Assembly: GCA_013396655.1 (NCBI GenBank)
Contig: WBMV01007373.1
Coordinates: 272,583 to 336,582, forward strand
DNA length: 64,000 nt
Direction of reading: 5' to 3'
Source of the DNA: Campylorhamphus procurvoides
Taxonomy: Eukaryota > Chordata > Aves > Passeriformes > Dendrocolaptidae
This document shows, one piece after another, positions 43,495 to 64,000 of the stretch (position 1 is its first letter; every line of letters starts with the position of its first letter). The notes below the pieces were generated by a model. It did not search any database. It was not told the DNA's origin and saw only the letters and a list, made by a program, of their open reading frames with translations. A program made the translations under genes and the position numbers.

Positions 43495-44534
43495 TTAAGT
43501 GCTTTAGTGAAGTTATCCTGGTGGAACAGTTGGGTGCTGAGCCTGCTCTGCATCTGTGCTGGGGCTGTTGTTGCCCTACCACCATGAGCCAGAAATTACT
43601 GGATTGGAAAGCTCACAATAGAGAACAAGATCTTTAAGAGAACACCAAAGGTTCAAGTTTCCTGTGAAAGGCCAAGTTAGAGAATGGCTGCAATAAACCT
43701 GACAGAAAAATGAGCAATTTAAATATGAGCAATCTAAATACACTCCTTATTCCATTCTTCCATTCAATACTGTGTTTGCAATGTTGGTTTTGCTGGCTTT
43801 TGATACAATATAAAGGCATATAAAATACTCCTCTTACGCTACAAATGCATTGGGAGAAGTAGTTTGAAATAAAAAACAACGAGGAGGAGCTGACCCAGGC
43901 ACTACACCTGTCCCTGCAGAACCAGCCTGTGCTACAAACAATACAGTGCTCAGTAGAAACCAGGTTTGAGCAGCCAAACTCTGTGGGCCCTGAGGTGCAA
44001 ACACAGAGGGATGAGCACTGAAACAACAATTAACACAGACAAGCTCATAATTAGTGAAGCCCATATACAGTCTCCTCTGCCTGCAACAAAATTGCAACAT
44101 TTAAATAGTTTACCTTCATAAGGGAGATGAACTAAAGTGTAAATAGGCTCTAGTAGAAGAGTTCTTGCTTAAAATTGCTGTGTGGGAAGTAATACAGAAA
44201 TCCTGGAATTAATTGCATTGTACACACAATATTTGAAGGTTGCCATGAGATGGTGTCTGATGGAACTGAGAACACTGAAATTAAAAAGAACTAAACAGAA
44301 AAAAAAGGCCCCAGCAGGAGGAGAATCTTCTTTTACAGATTAAACCAACCACCCAGCAGAGCACAAGATCCCTCACTCCAAAAATACAGACCCAAAACCA
44401 GAAACAAATCCTGACTTTACAACCTTTTGCAACCCTTTCAGGGAGTTGCTGTAAGCCTGGCTCTCTAAGGGACAATACTTACCAGGTGACATTTAGCAAG
44501 TATTTACCAAATTTACCTTCTTTTCCCCCTCAAG
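43495..44534. other. Convergent spacer between CEP95 and SMURF2
   Basis: Mixed-composition sequence after the CEP95 poly(A) site. I see no homology signal or repeat family up to the candidate exon at 44535. Confidence 0.5.
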
Positions 44535-44696
44535 GAAGATGGTTTAGCTGTGCTGGGTTTTGAGGAGACATCTGTTCATGAAGATAAAGGAGGGCCAGAA
44601 GTAAGACCTGTTGTGTTTGAGCAGAACATGCAGCACAGTCCTTTCTGTAGGTACCAGCACAGAGAAAGACACCAAGTTTCAGGTATTTTCTCCTGA
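44535..44696 (+). other. Candidate orphan exon, 53 codons
   Basis: A pyrimidine-rich acceptor (TTCTTTTCCCCCTCAAG) is followed by an open frame starting EDGLAVLGFEETSVHEDKGG and ending HRERHQVSGIFS at a TGA (44694-44696). The frame has ordinary coding composition but matches no family I know. It lies about 1.2 kb beyond the CEP95 stop. A GT-rich donor-like site (TAG, then GTAAAT) follows that stop, so it could also be a 3' UTR exon of CEP95. No ATG opens the frame. Confidence 0.25.
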
Positions 44697-47600
44697 AACA
44701 AAGTCAATTTAGTTCAAAATGATATATTATATTTAAACAATTTAATTAATAAAAACTTCAAACTTTTAAAACCATTGATGCTGTGACAGTGCAAACAGCA
44801 TACAATTTATTGCTCAACTTCTGCATGGGTACATACATTAAGTACTTAAAAACCATTTTATACAGATTTTTTTTTTGTTAAAGCTCATGTAACAGCTGGG
44901 TGAAAATACAATGATACCTAAAACACTCTGTAATAAATACAATGGAAATGATAAACTAAGAACTGTCAGTTTGTGGAGGAGTAATTACACTTGGATAAAC
45001 TAATTACAACTACAGACAAAGCTCTGAGGATGTGGCAGAGCCAGGAACCTACTACATAGTGTAAAGTACAACCTGGTAACTCTGTGGTGCTGTTCAAAAC
45101 CCAAAGCCATCAGAACATGCTACATCCAGCTGGAGGATGACAGGGAAGCAAAGCTTTAACTTCCATCAATGCAGCCAGTTCAAATGCACCAGAAGTTCAG
45201 TACAGATGTAGTGTTGGAGAAGAGGAATTTAAAAATGTGTGCTCTGGACTTTAGTACAACACAAAAAATTTTGGTACAAATAAATCAGTTCAGGGAAACT
45301 GAAACTATGTGCAAAAAAAAATTAGAATACATACTGTACAAAGCACCATTACAAAACTCTTTACACCGAGAAATTAAATCCTCTGAAACTCAACTGTGTA
45401 TATTTGAAATCTACAAAAGTCACTGTCCATAATTAAACATTCATCATGAAAAGCAACAGCATAAAACCAGGATGTGACATCTCTCTAAAACAACTAAAGA
45501 CTGGATAAAGTAAAACCCAGTAAGAGGGACACATTGAAATAAATATTCACATTAATCATGGGGTGAAAGTCCAAGGTTAAAATGCAATATTAGGCTTAGC
45601 ACCTTTTTGAGGGGAAAGTAGCTGACATGGTCTTGAACCAGAATTTTGCAAAGGAATCAACCCTTTAGCATTTTCAGATAAACATCTGACTGGGTGATGA
45701 GGTGCTTCAGTTAAAGCTCTCAGACTTTATGAAGGTAGAAAGGCACTCAAAATACTTGGTATATTCATCCTCATCTGTCAGCTATGCAAAGTCTAATGTA
45801 GATTTGTCTAGCTTTGCCTATAATATATTAAATTTACAATATTTATCTGCGGCAGTTAAAAAAATTCTCTGTGCCAAAATACCAAAATGTTTGGTAGAAA
45901 AACAGGTGTCCTGCTAAGGCTGCTGTGAAAATGAATGGAACCATCAGCTGGCCATCAGTGGGTCTGTCTCCTGCACAGCTCATCCCTCCCTCCTCAGAAA
46001 TGCTGTGAGGACACCGAGGTGGCCATGACTGTGCCACAAACCCACCAGGATGGGCTGGGCTGGGCTGAGCTGTCTGCCACAACCCCCTGAACCACCTCAC
46101 ACAGCCCTGACCTCTCCCCAGAGCTGCACAAATCAGGTGTTACCTTTGCCATGTCCCAGGAGCAGGGAGCAGCAAGAGCAGGGGAAAATGAATAAAAATC
46201 ACTTCCCAACACTGGTCAGGAGGAGCTGCCTCTGGAAAATCACATCAATAACAACTCCCATCACCCCCAGCACAGGCAGGGGCAAGCAGAGGCTCTGAGA
46301 GGCTCTGGAGCTTCTTCCCAACCATGGCAGAGTTCTGAGGGAGGAACACACTGGGCAAGCACCCCTGCTCTGCTCTCCCAGCCCCCTGGACAGACACAGC
46401 AGCAGCTCCTCTGGTACCAGAACAACCTGCCAGTGTGAATCAGGGAGCCCAGTATTTCACCATGAGCACAGGAGTCCCCTGAAATGGAAAGGGAGGCTCT
46501 GATGTCTCTCACCCCTGGCTGTCCCAGCCAGTCTCTTGGCTTTCTAGCCTGCAGCCAGCCCAGAGTGGGGAGCCAGTCCCTCAGCACAACCCTGCCAGCA
46601 ACAGCTGTACAAAGGAATAACCCAAGGAACATGTGGATTTGGCTGTCCAGATTCTCACCACAATTCCACAACAGCAGTCCCTTGCCCACTGTTCTAACCC
46701 CAACATCCAGCAGCAGTTCCCTCTCTGTGGCAGTCGGACTTGGCAGGACAAAACTGAGCTCAAGCTCCACAGACCAAACCAAAAATGAGCTGCTTCCCTG
46801 TGACTCCCACTGCAAACATGGAACAGCTGCTTCCATCCCATCCCTTCAGCATTTTCAATACCTCTGACTTTCTTCTCACTGTAAAAATAGTGCAGATTTG
46901 ATGATTAATTGTAACCCGAGTTACAAAACCACAACACTGATTGGGAAAAACCTGCCCCTGCCTCCAAATGTGCTCGTGGCTGAGAGGGGAATGGCACCAG
47001 CTCTTGAGCAGCCTCCTCTACCCACACACCACGAGCACACCAGACAGATCTGAACTGAGAATTTCCAAACTAACATCCAAATTCAGTTCCCTCTACTGGT
47101 AGTGCATTTTATTCCCCTTTGAAGAGATCAACCCATGTTATAATTCATATATATACTTACTTCCATCCCTACAATCAATAAATTATGTGCTCTTACAACC
47201 TCATTTCCAAAGCACATTACACATATTTCAGTCAATACACCATTTTTCCTTAGTTGTAACTTAAACCCACGTGTCATGAGCAGCTGGACAAAGATTACAA
47301 CATGTTTTACCTGATAAATCTTTAGCATCAACAAATACAGAACAGGATTTGGCTGCATTCAAACAAACTTTGGTTGACTGGACAGAGTGGGTTCTGAAAG
47401 GAACTGCTGAGAGGCTTCTGCTGGCAAAGCCCACCAGCTCTTCAAAAGCTGAAAAATGCAGTGTTTCAATTTAAAGTCAAAAGCAACAAAAAATACTCTT
47501 GACAGACTTGTTAGAAAAAACGCTGGTTAAAAAAAAAAATCACAACATCTACTGTTCATTAAAAAAGTTATTCCACATGTTAACACAAGGACTGTACAAA

Positions 47601-48332
47601 CACAGTCTGTGTCACTCACACCAGAAACTGCTGGAGGAATCTGACAAGTGATATAAATAGGACCCCAAAACGTTCGGAATTCATGCTTGAAAAATATAAA
47701 AAAAAGCCCCTTGTGGCAACATTTACCTTGAATTTACATTGCAGAATATAAGGTTTTACTATAAGAAAATGCAGTTAACATGTAAGTGGCTTTAATTAAA
47801 AAGGTTAATGATTCTTTCAGCCAATTTTATGCAAAGTTAGAATAATCCAAAATATTTTTTTCCCAAAAATAGCAGGTATAGATGCTGTTCAGTATCATAC
47901 ATTTAAAACAGGCTGAAACGTGACTTGTACCGACTGCTGAAGTTGTGTCTTGGTATCTGAGAATAGAAATCAGGTAGGCAAATATAATAGATTACCTCTT
48001 ACAAAAATAGTAGTAGTCTTTAAGTATAGAATACTGCTTAACTGTTGAAATGTAGGAAAAGTCAGCATTCTGTATGTTCAAGATATTAGTTTTTAATAGC
48101 AGCTGAATGATCCCGTGGCAGGAACCACAGAACCCATTTTCTTGAAATAAAAAATTTTTAAAAAAAATTAAAAAAAAATAATAATCCAAAGTTGTCCTTT
48201 CCCTCCCAGTGTCCTAGTGTAGAAAAGGGAAAGTTTCCTGTATTTCAAGCATTTCTTGAGTCTTGGCTGAGGGAAGGAAGGGCTTTCTGGCTGACAGGAG
48301 TATAAATAGAGTCTGGGAAAGGCTGGGAAGGG
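44697..48332 (-). other. SMURF2: SMURF2 3' UTR (inferred) with distal poly(A) signal
   Basis: After the SMURF2 stop there is no further exon. The human 3' UTR is roughly 3 kb as I recall, so most of this stretch should be untranslated exon. AATAAA signals on the minus strand lie at 47113-47108 (proximal) and 44811-44806 (distal). The distal one is embedded in AT-rich sequence typical of UTR ends. A/T-rich tracts near 48150-48185 are AU-rich in the RNA. The exact end is inferred. Confidence 0.55.
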
Positions 48333-63690
<15,358 letters not shown>

Positions 63691-64000
63691 CTAAGGAGAG
63701 AATAAAAGAATTAGTAAAGATATGACATCTGGATGCAAATGACAGTTACACTTGAAAGAGACTTGGTACAGCTTGGGAGGACTAAGCTGAGCCACGTTCT
63801 GGATGGTTTTTTCCTTCTCACAAATCAAAGACTGTCACAGGGAAACAGTGCAGAGAATTCCATGGATGAAAACATGCAACTCACTTCCAAAACACTTAAA
63901 ATATTAAAAAATTGAAGAATATGAATGCAAGCTGAGGCAGAAAAAGAAGTGAAATCTGAAGCTGTCATTAATTTTTCCACATATGAGATGGACTCAGACA

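Noticed and set aside
46261..46836. 191-codon minus-strand frame downstream of the SMURF2 stop
   Set aside because: It lies within the inferred SMURF2 3' UTR and has no recognisable domain or acceptor linking it to the gene.

Overview
This is a window of vertebrate nuclear DNA, almost certainly from a bird. The evidence is the split genes with consensus GT-AG introns, the compact introns, the low repeat load, and the two clear interspersed repeats, which both read as 3' ends of CR1 LINEs. I cannot resolve the order from this sequence alone. Five genes lie in the order MILR1(+) - POLG2(-) - DDX5(-) - CEP95(+) - SMURF2(-). That is the order and orientation I recall for human 17q23-24. For every gene I rebuilt the exons by hand from splice signals and protein similarity, and the exon lengths sum in frame.

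Layout. 1-6.0 kb: no gene recognised, with a CR1 fragment at about 5.47-5.75 kb. 6.0-10.3 kb: MILR1, a two-Ig-domain inhibitory receptor. 10.3-12.0 kb: the convergent 3' ends of MILR1 and POLG2. 12.0-17.0 kb: POLG2, the mitochondrial DNA polymerase accessory subunit, with a very short 3' UTR and a shortened first exon that contains an undetermined base. 17.0-19.4 kb: intergenic, with a minisatellite. 19.4-26.3 kb: DDX5 (p68 DEAD-box RNA helicase), with a CpG-rich first exon, first intron and promoter. 26.6-29.3 kb: spacer between the divergent DDX5 and CEP95 genes, ending in a GGAATG-rich purine array. 29.3-43.5 kb: CEP95, a centrosomal coiled-coil protein. 43.5-44.8 kb: convergent spacer with one candidate orphan exon. 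44.8-64 kb: the 3' part of SMURF2, a HECT E3 ligase. Its C2-domain exons lie beyond the right edge.

These are unrelated housekeeping or receptor genes in a conserved neighbourhood, not one pathway. I found no operon-like system, CRISPR array, provirus or unknown multi-gene module. The best leads are: the POLG2 N-terminal domain apparently missing at a GC-rich exon with an N; a 47-bp minisatellite in SMURF2 that copies the splice acceptor next to the intron-split catalytic cysteine codon; a conserved-looking element in DDX5 intron 11 that resembles human miR-5047; an alternative, phase-compatible exon in CEP95; and an unassigned candidate exon between CEP95 and SMURF2.
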